Shown: positions 17,116 to 27,019 of the stretch, piece after piece
Layout: each line of letters starts with the position of its first letter
Numbering within the stretch: the first letter of the stretch is position 1
Assembly (NCBI RefSeq): GCF_025907915.1
Contig: NZ_JAPAAF010000003.1
Span: 124,001 to 188,000 of the forward strand
Source: Gaoshiqia sediminis
GTDB lineage: Bacteria; Bacteroidota; Bacteroidia; Bacteroidales; Prolixibacteraceae
Direction: 5' to 3'
DNA length: 64,000 nt
Position numbers and translations under genes: made by a program
Notes under the pieces: generated by a model
Seen by the model: only the letters and a program-made list of their open reading frames with translations
The model's database searches: none
What the model was told of the DNA's origin: nothing

Positions 17116-18693
17116 CTATTTCGAAACATTATCCGGATTCTGCTCCAACGCGGGATTGGAATCCAAATCATAAGTCGGGATCTTCCACAAGAAGGTCTTT
17201 TGAGGAACAAATTCCAGAGTAGCGTCCTTGTACATATAAACACCATTATCCAGTCCGTATTCCCATTCGTCCTGAACTTTTGCGCCAAGTCGGTCAGTAC
17301 GCAGAGCGTCAAAATAAAGCTGCGATTCGCCGATAAATTCCCAACCGCGTTCACGGTAAATAAAGTCATCCAGTTCCTGAAAGCTAACTCCCTCGGGAAT
17401 ATCTTCCAGGTTGGCACGGTTACGAACCTCATTGATTTTATCCAGCGCATCGGTTGTGGGGCCATTGATGTGGTTTTCAGCTTCAGCATAGTTCAGCAAT
17501 ACATCAGCATAACGCATGACATAAATGTTGGCCTGAGGCATTTTCAGAGATGCCGACTCGGGAGTCCTGTCGTAAAACTTAATGTTTCCGGGCGAGGCTG
17601 TATTCCAGCCCTGAGAACCGGGATAAAATCCGTTATCCTCAGGAACAAAAACCAATTCGCCGGTGATTACACCATTGGTTGTCCGGTTAAAACGATCCAG
17701 GAAAGTTCCTTCCTTCCGGGTGTCGTCATCGCTGTACGACAAATATGCCGGGATGGTAGGACCATAACGACGGTACATATAGCAGCCAATGCTGGCTTCC
17801 GTAATATTCACCCCAAACATGACGTGCAAGTTGTTATATTCGCCGCTAATTTGTCCGTATTGAACTTCGAAGATGGATTCCTTCCCGTTTTTATTGTTGG
17901 TATTCCACCAATACCAGAGATCTTTAAAATCGGGTTCCAACTCGAATTCGCCGGACTGGATTACTTTTTCACTGTATTCTTTCGATTTATCGAAGAAAGC
18001 ATCCACTCCTTCCATGCTGGCACGGGTCAGGTAAACTTCACCCAAAAAGGCCTGAGCAGCACCTTTTGACGGTCGCCATTTGTCATTGGCCGAATAAGCC
18101 GATTTTAACGGAAGGTTAGCTTCGGCAAATTCCAGATCGGCAATGATGTGTTCATACGTTTCGGCAACCGATTTGCGCGGGATTTCGAGCCCTTCCATGG
18201 ACGTGGTATAGGATTCTGGAATGGGAAGGCCGCCAAAGATGCGAACCAATTTATAATTAGCCAATGCCCTAAGGAATCGCACTTCGGCAAAATAGCGGCT
18301 TTTCAATGTTTCGTCCATATCAATTCCTTCGCCACGACCAAGAACAATGTTGGCCCGATTAATCAACGTAAAAGCACGAGGCCAGTCGTTTGAAAAGGTA
18401 CGGGATGGGTTGTTTATATCATACCAGGCATTCCAGAGATGGACATCATCCTTGGCATAGGCGGGAGCTCCAAATTCAGTTAAAACCTCTAAATACATAT
18501 GATGCTTATAGTTAGAACCTCCATAAGCTGTCTGAAATGCATCATAAACACTTACTACGGCCATACCCAATTCCTCGGCATCCTGATAAAAGGCTGAAGG
18601 AGCGAGAAAGGTATAAGGTTCTTCATCCAGGTCTGTGCACTGAGTAAAGAACGGCACAGCAAATGCGAGCAAAAGATATTTTATAAATTTCAT
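17116..18693 (-). CDS. susD: SusD/RagB-family glycan-binding outer-membrane lipoprotein
   Basis: 525 residues, SPII signal with lipobox FTQC (Cys19), so it is anchored on the outer leaflet as the lid of the SusC channel. The N-terminal SusD-like TPR region (about 20-220: DLDEEPYTFLAPSAFYQDAEELGMAVVSVYDAF, with conserved RFLRALANYKLVRIFGGLPI) and the C-terminal RagB/SusD domain (YVMRYADVLLNYAEAENH, then DALDKINEVRNRANL and a late FIYRERGWEFIGE) are both complete. The gene starts 18 bp after the susC stop. It is the only SusD in the window, so it likely serves oligosaccharides generated by the whole locus. The strong terminator follows directly. Confidence 0.97.
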   Translation of the reverse strand: MKFIKYLLLAFAVPFFTQCTDLDEEPYTFLAPSAFYQDAEELGMAVVSVYDAFQTAYGGSNYKHHMYLEVLTEFGAPAYAKDDVHLWNAWYDINNPSRTFSNDWPRAFTLINRANIVLGRGEGIDMDETLKSRYFAEVRFLRALANYKLVRIFGGLPIPESYTTSMEGLEIPRKSVAETYEHIIADLEFAEANLPLKSAYSANDKWRPSKGAAQAFLGEVYLTRASMEGVDAFFDKSKEYSEKVIQSGEFELEPDFKDLWYWWNTNNKNGKESIFEVQYGQISGEYNNLHVMFGVNITEASIGCYMYRRYGPTIPAYLSYSDDDTRKEGTFLDRFNRTTNGVITGELVFVPEDNGFYPGSQGWNTASPGNIKFYDRTPESASLKMPQANIYVMRYADVLLNYAEAENHINGPTTDALDKINEVRNRANLEDIPEGVSFQELDDFIYRERGWEFIGESQLYFDALRTDRLGAKVQDEWEYGLDNGVYMYKDATLEFVPQKTFLWKIPTYDLDSNPALEQNPDNVSK

Positions 18694-18711
18694 AATGATT
18701 CGTTTTTCTGA

Positions 18712-21700
18712 TTAAAATTTAACATTAACACCAAAGATCATCGACTTTGCCCAGGGGTAGGTTGTATCCCCGTTTTCCGGGTTGTAACCGCGATGATTGG
18801 CCCGGTTAAAGTAGTTCTGCATGTTGACATAAACATTCAGCTGTTTTATCCAATTTACATTTTTGATCATTGGGGTAAAGTCGTATCCCAATTTGATGTT
18901 TTTCAGAATAAAATAACTCCAGTTAGCACTGGTCCGGTCTGAAAAATAGACATCTTTGGCCCCGGCACGCGGGAAGCTACCGTTCGGATTGCTTTCGCTC
19001 CACATGCGGTCGTAAGCATATTGAGAAGGCTGGTAATTTTGGTTCAAGATCTGATTTTCACCGTACATCAGATAACTATCGGTTGACGTGGCATAACCAA
19101 TTACCAGCGAAGTTCCGCCAAAGGCGCTGTTGTCGATCCCGGCGACAGAAGCATAATCATGCGCTCCCTGTCCGTAAACTTCCAATGTGAAATTTTTATA
19201 GCTGGCATTGGTTGAGAAACCATAGAAAAACTTGGGTTCCGGCGAGCCGATGCAAATGTAGTCGTCTGTACCAATCGAATTATTCCCGGTATGGTCCACA
19301 TACATCTCTTCACCTAAGTTCGCAGTGGAACGGATTTTCCGGTATTCGTCCAACTGTTCCTGGGTGCGGATGATGCCGGCAGATTCGCGGGTATAGACTG
19401 CATTTACCGGCTTACCGATCTCCAAAAAGCGGGCATAACCGTTCGATGAAGTCCCAAGGGTAATTTTCTCAACGTCACCGTACAACTCCGTGATTTCATT
19501 CTTGTTGTAAGTCACATTGGCCCCAACCGACCATTTCAGCTCCCCGTCAAGGATTTTCGAGAATACGGATAATTCCACACCGTTATTTTGTACCTCACCG
19601 ATATTATTCAGAATACTGCTAAAGCCGGATGTTGTCGGGATAGGTACATTGTACAACAGGTCATTGGTGGTGCGCTGGTAATAATCAAAATTGATATCAA
19701 AAATATTCCATAAGCCCACTTCCATACCCAAATCGATTTGAGTGGTGCGCTCCCAGCTCAAATCCGGATTTCCGATTGATTCGGTATATCCGGGCATCAA
19801 AACTGAATTATAGACATAATTGGCAGAGGTCAGTTTGGGCAATGAAGCATAGTTGCTGATCTCCTGGTTACCGGTAATACCAAAACTAGCCCGCAGTTTC
19901 AGGTTGGTGAGCACGGGATTATCAATCAGGAAAGATTCCTGACTGACTGTCCAGCCCAACCCCAGTGAAGGGAAGAACCCCCATTTATTGTTCTCACCGA
20001 AACGGGATGAGCCATCATAGCGGCCAGTTGCCGTAATCATGTATCTGTCGTTATACACATAAGAAGCACGGGCAGTCCACGAGATCAGTTTATTCCCATA
20101 TTTATTTGAGCTGTATCTTACACCTTCCCGGGTAGCCAGGTTCATATCGTAAGCCCCGGTGGCATCATTGTCAAAACCAGATCCACTGATACTCAGCACA
20201 TCGTATTCATAATCCTGGTATGAATAAACTCCAACGGCAGTAAACCGATGCACATCATTCCAAACATTGGAATAAGTCAACATGCTCTCCGACAACAGAG
20301 AAGTCATTTTATTGTACGATTGTCCGCCCACTCCCTTTCCACCTGAGCTCAATCCTGCTGACGACCTGGAAGTTTCGTATTGATAGCCTTTTGAATTCGA
20401 CATATCAACGCCTATATTCGTTTTGAATTTCAAATTTTTGTGCAGCGTGAATTCGGCAAAAACATCACCCAGAATTCGATTACGAGTCCTTTCATCCGTT
20501 ACTTCCTGGGCATCAGCCACCGGGTTCCAGCGCCCTTCTATATAAGAGTCATGTTGCGGATCGAGGAAGGAATAATACCAAGAGCCGTCTTCGTTTTTGG
20601 TTGGCATGGTAGGCCAGCCGAAACGGAAAATATTCCCGGTAGGATTATCCCGTACATTCTGTACCGCATGACTGAAGTTCATATGCGAACCAACGGTGAG
20701 CCAATTGCTGAATTTATGGGTGAGATTGTTACGGAAAGTATATTTCTCAAAGCCGGATGCCGGTAGCAGCCCGGTTTGTGAAAAGACCCCACCAGACAAC
20801 AGGTAGTTTGTGCGGTCGTTTCCTCCGTCAAAAGTAATTGAATGCTCATGCAGGACGGCTTGGTCACGAACAATTGCATCCTGCCAGTCGGTATTATAGG
20901 CCGGTGCCGGATTGGTGGATGAATAAACCGGGGCCCCTTTGGAGTAAGTATAAGCCTCATTCACATATTCGATAAATTCATCCTGATCAAGCATGTCAAC
21001 CAATCGTTCCGGAGTTTGAATTCCGAAGTAAGAATTTACCGACAAGTTATTTTTCCCTTGCTGTCCTTTTTTAGTGGTAATGAGCACAACGCCATTCGCA
21101 CCGCGAGACCCATAAATTGCTGATGAAGAAGCGTCTTTAAGGATTTCCATAGACGCAATATCGTTCGGGTTGATATCATTCAGGTCGTTATTAATCAGCG
21201 GAAAACCATCCACTACATACAAGGGATCGTTGCCGGCATTGATAGAGCCGCTACCACGAACACGTAAGGTGGGCGAAGAACCAGGAGCATTGTTCGTCAG
21301 TACGGCCACCCCGGAAGCGCGTCCTTGCAAAGCCTGAATAGGGTTTGAAACGGATGCCGCCGCCAATTCGTCCGATTTGACTTGAGTTATGGCTCCCGTC
21401 AGGTCACTTTTACGCATGGTACCATAACCAATGGCCACTACCTCTTCGATTCCAATAGTTTCTTCCGCCAGTTTTACATTCAGGAAAGCCTGCCCTTCAA
21501 AGCTCACTTCCTGAGAAACCATACCCACAAAAGAGAACACCAGAACCGAACCCGGCGTTACATTACTCAAGGTAAATGATCCATCCAGATCGGTGATTGT
21601 CCCTGTGTTTGTTCCCAGAACTACAACAGTAACTCCCGGAATCGGCTCTCCCGAAGTAGAGGTAACTTTACCGCTTGCCGTTTGCGGCTGCACACTTTGG

Positions 21701-22080
21701 GTTGATTGCCGGGCCTGATCATCTGCACGGATAATCACCTGACGGTCATAAAGGGAATAGGTTAGGTGCTGACCTTTTAAAATTTCGTCCAGCACCTCGG
21801 TGATGGTGGCATTTTCAAGATCGATGTCAACCTTGCGGTTTTCATCCATTTCGCTCAGATTATACAGAAATACATATTCACTTTCCGTTTCAATTTGGTT
21901 CAGGATTTCCTTCACCGACGAGTTGGAAAGCTTTAAGTTTAGTTTGGTTGATTGTGAATACGAATTGGCTGCTGCCGTAATTACGAAACACAAAGAGATC
22001 AGTGTAGTTAGTTTCATGATTCTCCATAATGTTTTAATGCTCCCCCAGGTGGGAAAGTCAGTTAATGATTTTTTTTTCAT
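18712..22080 (-). CDS. susC: SusC-type TonB-dependent oligosaccharide transporter with N-terminal STN signalling domain
   Basis: 1122 residues, complete. Order: signal peptide (about 22-43, ending NSYSQ), STN domain (about 46-117: LKLSNSSVKEILNQIE, then LKGQHLTYSLYDRQVII), carboxypeptidase-D-like plug extension (about 135-210: SGKVTSTSGEPIPGVTVVV), a TonB-box region IEEVVAIGYG, plug with LYVVDGFP and AIYGSRGANGVVLITTKKG, and a 22-strand barrel ending in GVNVKF. The STN domain is the part that contacts FecR, in keeping with the anti-sigma and sigma genes directly upstream. TonB-driven uptake of pectic oligosaccharides across the outer membrane is the expected role. It starts 86 bp after the fecR stop and is followed by susD. 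Confidence 0.97.
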   Translation of the reverse strand: MKKKSLTDFPTWGSIKTLWRIMKLTTLISLCFVITAAANSYSQSTKLNLKLSNSSVKEILNQIETESEYVFLYNLSEMDENRKVDIDLENATITEVLDEILKGQHLTYSLYDRQVIIRADDQARQSTQSVQPQTASGKVTSTSGEPIPGVTVVVLGTNTGTITDLDGSFTLSNVTPGSVLVFSFVGMVSQEVSFEGQAFLNVKLAEETIGIEEVVAIGYGTMRKSDLTGAITQVKSDELAAASVSNPIQALQGRASGVAVLTNNAPGSSPTLRVRGSGSINAGNDPLYVVDGFPLINNDLNDINPNDIASMEILKDASSSAIYGSRGANGVVLITTKKGQQGKNNLSVNSYFGIQTPERLVDMLDQDEFIEYVNEAYTYSKGAPVYSSTNPAPAYNTDWQDAIVRDQAVLHEHSITFDGGNDRTNYLLSGGVFSQTGLLPASGFEKYTFRNNLTHKFSNWLTVGSHMNFSHAVQNVRDNPTGNIFRFGWPTMPTKNEDGSWYYSFLDPQHDSYIEGRWNPVADAQEVTDERTRNRILGDVFAEFTLHKNLKFKTNIGVDMSNSKGYQYETSRSSAGLSSGGKGVGGQSYNKMTSLLSESMLTYSNVWNDVHRFTAVGVYSYQDYEYDVLSISGSGFDNDATGAYDMNLATREGVRYSSNKYGNKLISWTARASYVYNDRYMITATGRYDGSSRFGENNKWGFFPSLGLGWTVSQESFLIDNPVLTNLKLRASFGITGNQEISNYASLPKLTSANYVYNSVLMPGYTESIGNPDLSWERTTQIDLGMEVGLWNIFDINFDYYQRTTNDLLYNVPIPTTSGFSSILNNIGEVQNNGVELSVFSKILDGELKWSVGANVTYNKNEITELYGDVEKITLGTSSNGYARFLEIGKPVNAVYTRESAGIIRTQEQLDEYRKIRSTANLGEEMYVDHTGNNSIGTDDYICIGSPEPKFFYGFSTNASYKNFTLEVYGQGAHDYASVAGIDNSAFGGTSLVIGYATSTDSYLMYGENQILNQNYQPSQYAYDRMWSESNPNGSFPRAGAKDVYFSDRTSANWSYFILKNIKLGYDFTPMIKNVNWIKQLNVYVNMQNYFNRANHRGYNPENGDTTYPWAKSMIFGVNVKF

Positions 22081-22166
22081 AAATTTGAAATGTTTAGTTT
22101 ATAATAAACCAGCCAGTTAGTTTTAACCTGGTTTGAACCGGAGGATGTGCCACCATCTTCCGGTTT

Positions 22167-23351
22167 TTAGTTCAAACTAAATGCGCCGGCATTTTCTTTC
22201 ACTACTTTTTTATCAGTTATTAGTTCTACATATTCAAATACCTCGTTTAAATCTTTATTCAAATCCAGTTTCCCGCTAATTCGCAAGTCACCAACCTGGG
22301 GGTCGGGCAGGCGAACTGTTATGTTGAAATATTGTTCTACACGGTTGATCAGCTGTTGCACCGTTTCGTTGTTGAATTGGACAATGCCGTCTTTCCAAAG
22401 CCGGTAGTATGTTTCGTCGCCCCGGGTGACGGCAATTTTTTGACTGGCCCGGCTAAAAGTTGCCTGTTCGTTTGGTTTCAGCTCCACCCAACCGGTAAAC
22501 AAACCATGATCGGCAGCCCGGAAGCGAACCACGCCTTCCTGCAAGAAAGTGCTTACCTCCTCGCGATCGGGATAAGCAGCTAAATGGAAGCTGGTGCCCA
22601 AGACCTTCACAACGGCCGACGATGTTTCAACCAAAAACGGATGGGCCGGATCTTTCCGGATATCAAAGAAAGCTTCTCCCACCAGATAGGCATTCCGGGT
22701 TTCTTTCGAAAAAGCATCCGGCAGGATAATCCGGCTACCGGCATTTAGTTTCACCTCGCTGTTATCGTACAATTTTACAACGGCCCTCTTTCCATGTGGC
22801 ACAACTACAAGGTTTTTTGAGTTTTGAGGAAAAGTTTTCCCAATTTTTATGGTATCGTTTTCGACAACCAGATGGCCTGAATGAGAAAAATCGATCACGG
22901 TTTGGGCATGACCAATTTCGCGCTGTGAGCCATCGGCCAGGTAAACCATTGTATTTTGGGAAGCGCTTTTCACCAACAAACTTTCAGCCACTGGCATTGT
23001 TCCCGCATTTCGGCCAAATTCGTACATAAAAAGCGAGCCAATTGCAAAAAAGAAGATCGCTACAGCTGCATAACGAACCCAAACGGCCAGGTTGAAGCGA
23101 ACCAAATGCCCGGTTTTCCCTGCCGGACGGGCAGCTGTAATTTCGTGGTAAATACGTTCTTTTGTTGCAGTGTCGGGTTTCAGCTGTTTAACCTTTAACA
23201 GGGATAGTTCTTTTTTTACCCGAAGGAACTCCGTTTTTTCATCCGGGTGAGCCTCCAGGTAACTGGCAAAATAGGCCTCAGTTTCGGGATCTGGCTCATA
23301 AACCCATTTTATGAATCGTTTATCTTCAATATATTTTTCAAGGTCCGCCAT
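22167..23351 (-). CDS. FecR-family anti-sigma factor
   Basis: About 394 residues from ATG 23351; a GTG ten codons upstream (23381) is possible but weaker. A cytoplasmic N-terminal sigma-binding part (1-95) is followed by one transmembrane helix (about 97-117, AAVAIFFFAIGSLF), the periplasmic FecR domain (about 170-285, VVVPHGKRAVVKLYDNSEVKLNAGSRI; YLVGEAFFDIRKDPAHPFLVET; VKVLGTSFHL) and a C-terminal DUF4974/STN-like domain (NNETVQQLINRVEQYFNITVRL). It holds the ECF sigma factor until the STN domain of SusC signals substrate transport. Located 68 bp after the sigma gene. Confidence 0.95.
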   Translation of the reverse strand: MADLEKYIEDKRFIKWVYEPDPETEAYFASYLEAHPDEKTEFLRVKKELSLLKVKQLKPDTATKERIYHEITAARPAGKTGHLVRFNLAVWVRYAAVAIFFFAIGSLFMYEFGRNAGTMPVAESLLVKSASQNTMVYLADGSQREIGHAQTVIDFSHSGHLVVENDTIKIGKTFPQNSKNLVVVPHGKRAVVKLYDNSEVKLNAGSRIILPDAFSKETRNAYLVGEAFFDIRKDPAHPFLVETSSAVVKVLGTSFHLAAYPDREEVSTFLQEGVVRFRAADHGLFTGWVELKPNEQATFSRASQKIAVTRGDETYYRLWKDGIVQFNNETVQQLINRVEQYFNITVRLPDPQVGDLRISGKLDLNKDLNEVFEYVELITDKKVVKENAGAFSLN

Positions 23352-23419
23352 TCGTTGCGTGTATTTTCTTTCTAATTGCACGAAGACAGGAAAAGTGGAC
23401 AGGAATTTCAGGCTATTTT

Positions 23420-24007
23420 TTATGCCCTAAAGCATATGTGCAATAATTCCAGCGGAGTATCTTTCAACAAGGCGCGCAAGGACGAAACGACGCGGTACAC
23501 TTGCTTCTTGGCCGAATCGGGCTGAATGCCCAGCATCTCCCCAATTTGCCGGTAGTCCAAATCGCTATAAAATTTTAAGTAGATAATTTCACGGGCAGCA
23601 GGATTAAGTTCGCCCAGTGATTTAAGGATAAGCTCAACCCTGCGTTGATCCAGATCCTCCGGCTCGTCGGTTTCCAATAAAAATTCGAGCTTAAAATCGT
23701 TTTCTTCCCGACTGAAAACATACTTTTTTTCTTTTCGAAGCTTCCCGTAAATAATCAATTTCAGGGCCTTCAGCAAATAAAACTCAACAGAAACGGTTTC
23801 CGACAGATTTTCGCGTCGGGTGTAAAGGGAAAGAAAAAGTTCCTGCATGCTGTCTTCAACCATCTCGGTATTGGCGGTAAGTTTGCAGCCATACCGATAC
23901 AGACGGTCGAAGAAATGGTCGTAAATACGGCGAAAGGAATCCATGTCCCCGCATTTAAAGCGGGACCATTCAACAGACCAGTCGGCGTTTTGGACTCCTT
24001 TCATCAT
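23420..24007 (-). CDS. ECF-type RNA polymerase sigma-70 factor
   Basis: 195 residues with sigma region 2 (about 20-90: FRRIYDHFFDRLYRYGCKLTANTEMVEDSMQELFLSLY) and region 4 helix-turn-helix (about 130-180: LNPAAREIIYLKFYSDLDYRQIGEMLGIQPDSAKKQVYRV). It directs transcription of the linked SusCD system when released by FecR. Two tandem ATGs (24007, 24004) are possible starts. Only 20 bp separate it from the PL1 lyase stop, so there is no room for a promoter outside the lyase gene. Read-through from the LacI-controlled operon would therefore also raise sigma levels. Confidence 0.95.
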   Translation of the reverse strand: MMKGVQNADWSVEWSRFKCGDMDSFRRIYDHFFDRLYRYGCKLTANTEMVEDSMQELFLSLYTRRENLSETVSVEFYLLKALKLIIYGKLRKEKKYVFSREENDFKLEFLLETDEPEDLDQRRVELILKSLGELNPAAREIIYLKFYSDLDYRQIGEMLGIQPDSAKKQVYRVVSSLRALLKDTPLELLHICFRA

Positions 24008-24027
24008 ACAAGCAGCAGGTAATTTTT

Positions 24028-25386
24028 TTATTCCAGCATTGGCACTAAGCTATTCAAATATTCTTCCACATTGGTATAGCCATCATTGTTTCTGTTTTTA
24101 TTCGCATCCGAAGGATCATTCGGGTCCAATCCAGCTTTCAACTCCCACGCATCGGGCATGCCATCATGGTCAGTATCTACAGGAGCTTCACCAGATTTCA
24201 ACTCGGGCCAGCCACCGGCCTGCTCCACCGTATCAACTATACCATTTCCCCGGATTGGTGATTTCCCCTCTACTTCAGCCACTATTCGTTTTTCGTGCGC
24301 ATCTCTTCCGGGGACAATCACCCCGGCATGTTTCAGTACATTTTTGTACGCCTTTTCAGCCGAAACCATCGAGATTTCCAACGTTGGCAAAGGTTCTTTC
24401 AACCGGTTAATTTCAGGCGAAGTTCCTTCGTCCCAGGCAACGGCATTTTCCCAATTGTTTTCTTTGGCAGCCGGAAAACCATGCACCACGTTATCTGCAA
24501 TATACCATTTTGAATCGAAACCATACTTTTGCGCATTGTCAATTCGTACCAGTTGGGTCTTTATCTTATCGGATGATGCCGGGCCTGGTTTGTAATAATT
24601 CGCAATAAAGTTTATGCTTCCGGGTTTGCCATCGCAAGTGCGGTGCCCGTAGTTAAACACCACATTGTTTCGAAAATCGAGCGATTCGGTCATGTACTCA
24701 CTATTTCCTCCGATACTGGGGTTCCGCCCGGCAGCATGAGCCAACAGGTTATGGTGATACGATGCAAACTTCCCTCCTACCGATCCGGCAAAACCATGGG
24801 CACTTTTATGATGAATTGATTTATTAAGTGGTTCAGCAATGATACACCATTGTACCGTAATATTTTCGGTACCCTTCCATGAGTTAATACCTTCATCCAC
24901 GGTCCAGCTCACGGTACAGTGGTCGATGATGATATTTTTCGAATCGCGCACTTCAATACCATCGATCTCGTCGCCGTTCAGCCCGGAAGCAATGCCCGGA
25001 CGTACCCGGATAAAACGAACAATCACATCATGCGCATCCTGTATGTGCAAAGGAAAATCTTTCAGACAGATACCATCGCCCGGGGCTGTTTGTCCGGCAA
25101 TGGTGATAAACGGATTGGTGATGGTGAGCATCGACTTCAGCTCAATGTTTCCCGACACGCAAAAAACCACCGTCCTCGGCCCCTCAGCTTCGATAGCTTC
25201 GCGCAAACTTCCGGGACCAGCATCATTCAAGTTAGTAACTTCCACAATTTTGCCAAAGCGCCCGCCCTGCGTATATGCGCCAAATCCCTGCGCACCGGGA
25301 AAAGCAAGTTGCTGGGCCATTGCACTTAAACCGGTAAACAAAACCAGCATTAAAAATATCAAATAGCGATGTTGATTTAATTTCAT
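24028..25386 (-). CDS. secreted pectate lyase, PL1 family
   Basis: 452 residues. Signal peptide ends at about SAMAQ25; the parallel beta-helix starts LAFPGAQGFGAYTQGGRFG, typical of PL1 subfamily 2-type lyases. Conserved elements are NLNDAGPGSLREAIEA, the calcium-site region GLNGDEIDGIEVRDSKNIIIDHCTVSW (about 136-162) and the catalytic Arg221 in HAAGRNPSIGG. It cleaves polygalacturonate by beta-elimination. The C-terminus (about 400-447, TDHDGMPDAWELKAGLDPNDPSDANKN) is a calcium-binding thrombospondin-3-like tail common to these lyases. Last gene of the long LacI-linked run and 20 bp upstream of the sigma gene. Confidence 0.93.
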   Translation of the reverse strand: MKLNQHRYLIFLMLVLFTGLSAMAQQLAFPGAQGFGAYTQGGRFGKIVEVTNLNDAGPGSLREAIEAEGPRTVVFCVSGNIELKSMLTITNPFITIAGQTAPGDGICLKDFPLHIQDAHDVIVRFIRVRPGIASGLNGDEIDGIEVRDSKNIIIDHCTVSWTVDEGINSWKGTENITVQWCIIAEPLNKSIHHKSAHGFAGSVGGKFASYHHNLLAHAAGRNPSIGGNSEYMTESLDFRNNVVFNYGHRTCDGKPGSINFIANYYKPGPASSDKIKTQLVRIDNAQKYGFDSKWYIADNVVHGFPAAKENNWENAVAWDEGTSPEINRLKEPLPTLEISMVSAEKAYKNVLKHAGVIVPGRDAHEKRIVAEVEGKSPIRGNGIVDTVEQAGGWPELKSGEAPVDTDHDGMPDAWELKAGLDPNDPSDANKNRNNDGYTNVEEYLNSLVPMLE

Positions 25387-25460
25387 AATCTATTCATTTT
25401 TAAGATCACATCATTCTCACATAGAACTGTATTGGTATTTTGAGAACTCGGATATCGTCG

Positions 25461-25520
25461 TCCCGAACTTGTTTCGGGATCTCTATCCATTATATACAGA
25501 CCCTGAAATAAATTCAGGGT
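25461..25520. repeat. dispersed two-hairpin repeat
   Basis: Two inverted repeats: TCCCGAACTTGTTTCGGGA (25461-25479) and ACCCTGAAATAAATTCAGGGT-type (25500-25520, 8-bp arms). The first recurs at 27020-27038 with one base changed. Sits in the 161-bp gap between the esterase stop and the PL1 start. Such elements are scattered through many Bacteroidota genomes. On the minus strand no T-run follows, so it is a poor terminator. Confidence 0.75.
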
Positions 25521-25547
25521 GACTTTTTCTTAACGTTAATAGTTAAG

Positions 25548-26948
25548 TTATAAAAAAGCTTTCTGAAAAACTTCCTCCAGCTGATCGAATCCAATTAGCG
25601 CGTTGGCCGGAAGTTTCTCGCCGTTCGCACCAAATGTTTTTAACTGATCAGCAGATTCGATGATGATAGTCGATTCGTCCAATTGCCCGTCACCAGAAAA
25701 AACTTTAGACTGGTCGAGTCGCAAATGTTTCGCCATAAAGCAATACATGGCAGCCCGTTTCGACGGGCCGTAATCGTGTCCTTCTTTGGGAAAGTGAACA
25801 TTCTCAACCAAATCATCAGCGCCGTAAAACTTATAAATACGTTCCAGGTAGGGAAACTCCAGTTCGGGAACATTGGCTGTCCAGTCGCCGCCATCCGAAA
25901 TGATGAGCTGTGGTTTGGGTGCAAAAAGCCCGGCCAATTCCACATTATTAGTTCCACCCTCGCACAAATGAATCGGGTTACCGCTTTCGCAGGGGCATCC
26001 GCCGTAATGAATGGCCGACATCATCACTGCCGGAACGCTCACATCGATGCGGTCGTCGAGCGCTGCCATCAGAATGCTGTGGCTGCCCCCACCTGATCCG
26101 CCCGTAATCCCAACCCGGTCGGGATCGGCGTAATCCAGCGAAAGAAGGTAATCGAGCAGACGAATGCTGTTCAGCACCTGCATGGTGTTGGCCAAACTTT
26201 TGCGGTGTGCTTCCGGTTCAAATTGCAGGGCCGATTCGCCCCAGGCAAACAGGTCGTAACTCACGGCCACGGCGCCCATCCGGGCCAGTCCGGCACAGCG
26301 GGCCTGGATATCTTTATTGTAACGCCCTTCGCCAAAATGGCCGTTCGGGCACAAAACTACCGGTATTTTCCCTTTTATTTTAGCGGGTTGATAAACCGAG
26401 CCGCAGACATAAACACCCGGCAATACTTCCAGCGCGATATTTTGAACGGTATAACCGTCCATTTTTCGTTTTGGTGTCAGAATGGGTTTTGCACCCGGGC
26501 TTTGGGGCAGAGGCGACAAACGGACGGCCTCGGGCAGGCAACTTTTCAGTGCACTGCGCCGGACTTCCCAACTGTCTTTATCCGAATACTTACCTGCCAG
26601 ATGATCCAGAATTTCGCGAGCTTCCGGTACAGTTCGCAGGTGATAGCGGTACCCTTCAATTTTAAACTTGTCGGGGGCGCCGTCGGGCAGGTGAACTAAA
26701 TCAAACGGAGCCAACACATTTTTCAGGGTTTCTTCCAAACCTGGACGAAAACGCCAGTCGGCATAGTCCAGCACTTTCCCTTCCACATCTTTTGCCGAAA
26801 TGCGCAATTTTACCTGATACTGCGTTTCAATGTCTTTTAAAACCTCTTTTAACGGACGCCGAAAGTTATTGTCGGAGTTGGGAAACTGTGCAAAAAGCTG
26901 ATAAACAGCCACCACAAAAAGTACAATCAGTGAAGAAATCTTTTTCAT
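25548..26948 (-). CDS. secreted alpha/beta-hydrolase esterase with N-terminal STN-like domain
   Basis: 466 residues from ATG 26948, which gives a clean signal peptide (VVAVYQLFAQ); the longer ORF to 27044 begins inside a dispersed repeat and is rejected. Residues about 30-97 (RPLKEVLKDIETQYQVKLRI, then LEETLKNVLAPFDLVHL) resemble the STN fold seen in SusC and FecR proteins, which is odd for an esterase. The hydrolase part, about 165-440, has the nucleophile elbow GITGGSGGGS (Ser285) and a late GHDYGPS His. It is related to the acetyl-xylan esterase/dienelactone hydrolase group. Removing acetyl or methyl esters from pectin is a sensible role; the exact ester is unknown. It lies 140 bp from the sialidase-fold gene. 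Confidence 0.75.
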   Translation of the reverse strand: MKKISSLIVLFVVAVYQLFAQFPNSDNNFRRPLKEVLKDIETQYQVKLRISAKDVEGKVLDYADWRFRPGLEETLKNVLAPFDLVHLPDGAPDKFKIEGYRYHLRTVPEAREILDHLAGKYSDKDSWEVRRSALKSCLPEAVRLSPLPQSPGAKPILTPKRKMDGYTVQNIALEVLPGVYVCGSVYQPAKIKGKIPVVLCPNGHFGEGRYNKDIQARCAGLARMGAVAVSYDLFAWGESALQFEPEAHRKSLANTMQVLNSIRLLDYLLSLDYADPDRVGITGGSGGGSHSILMAALDDRIDVSVPAVMMSAIHYGGCPCESGNPIHLCEGGTNNVELAGLFAPKPQLIISDGGDWTANVPELEFPYLERIYKFYGADDLVENVHFPKEGHDYGPSKRAAMYCFMAKHLRLDQSKVFSGDGQLDESTIIIESADQLKTFGANGEKLPANALIGFDQLEEVFQKAFL

Positions 26949-27019
26949 CGGTTTTAGGTTTAATATCGGCAGTGGCCGTAAACTTGTGCCCTTAGTAAAA
27001 TCCCCTTTAGAGAAGGTCA

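Noticed and set aside
25500-25520. Rho-independent terminator after the esterase gene
   Set aside because: Good stem but no T-run on the minus strand, and it is part of a dispersed repeat.
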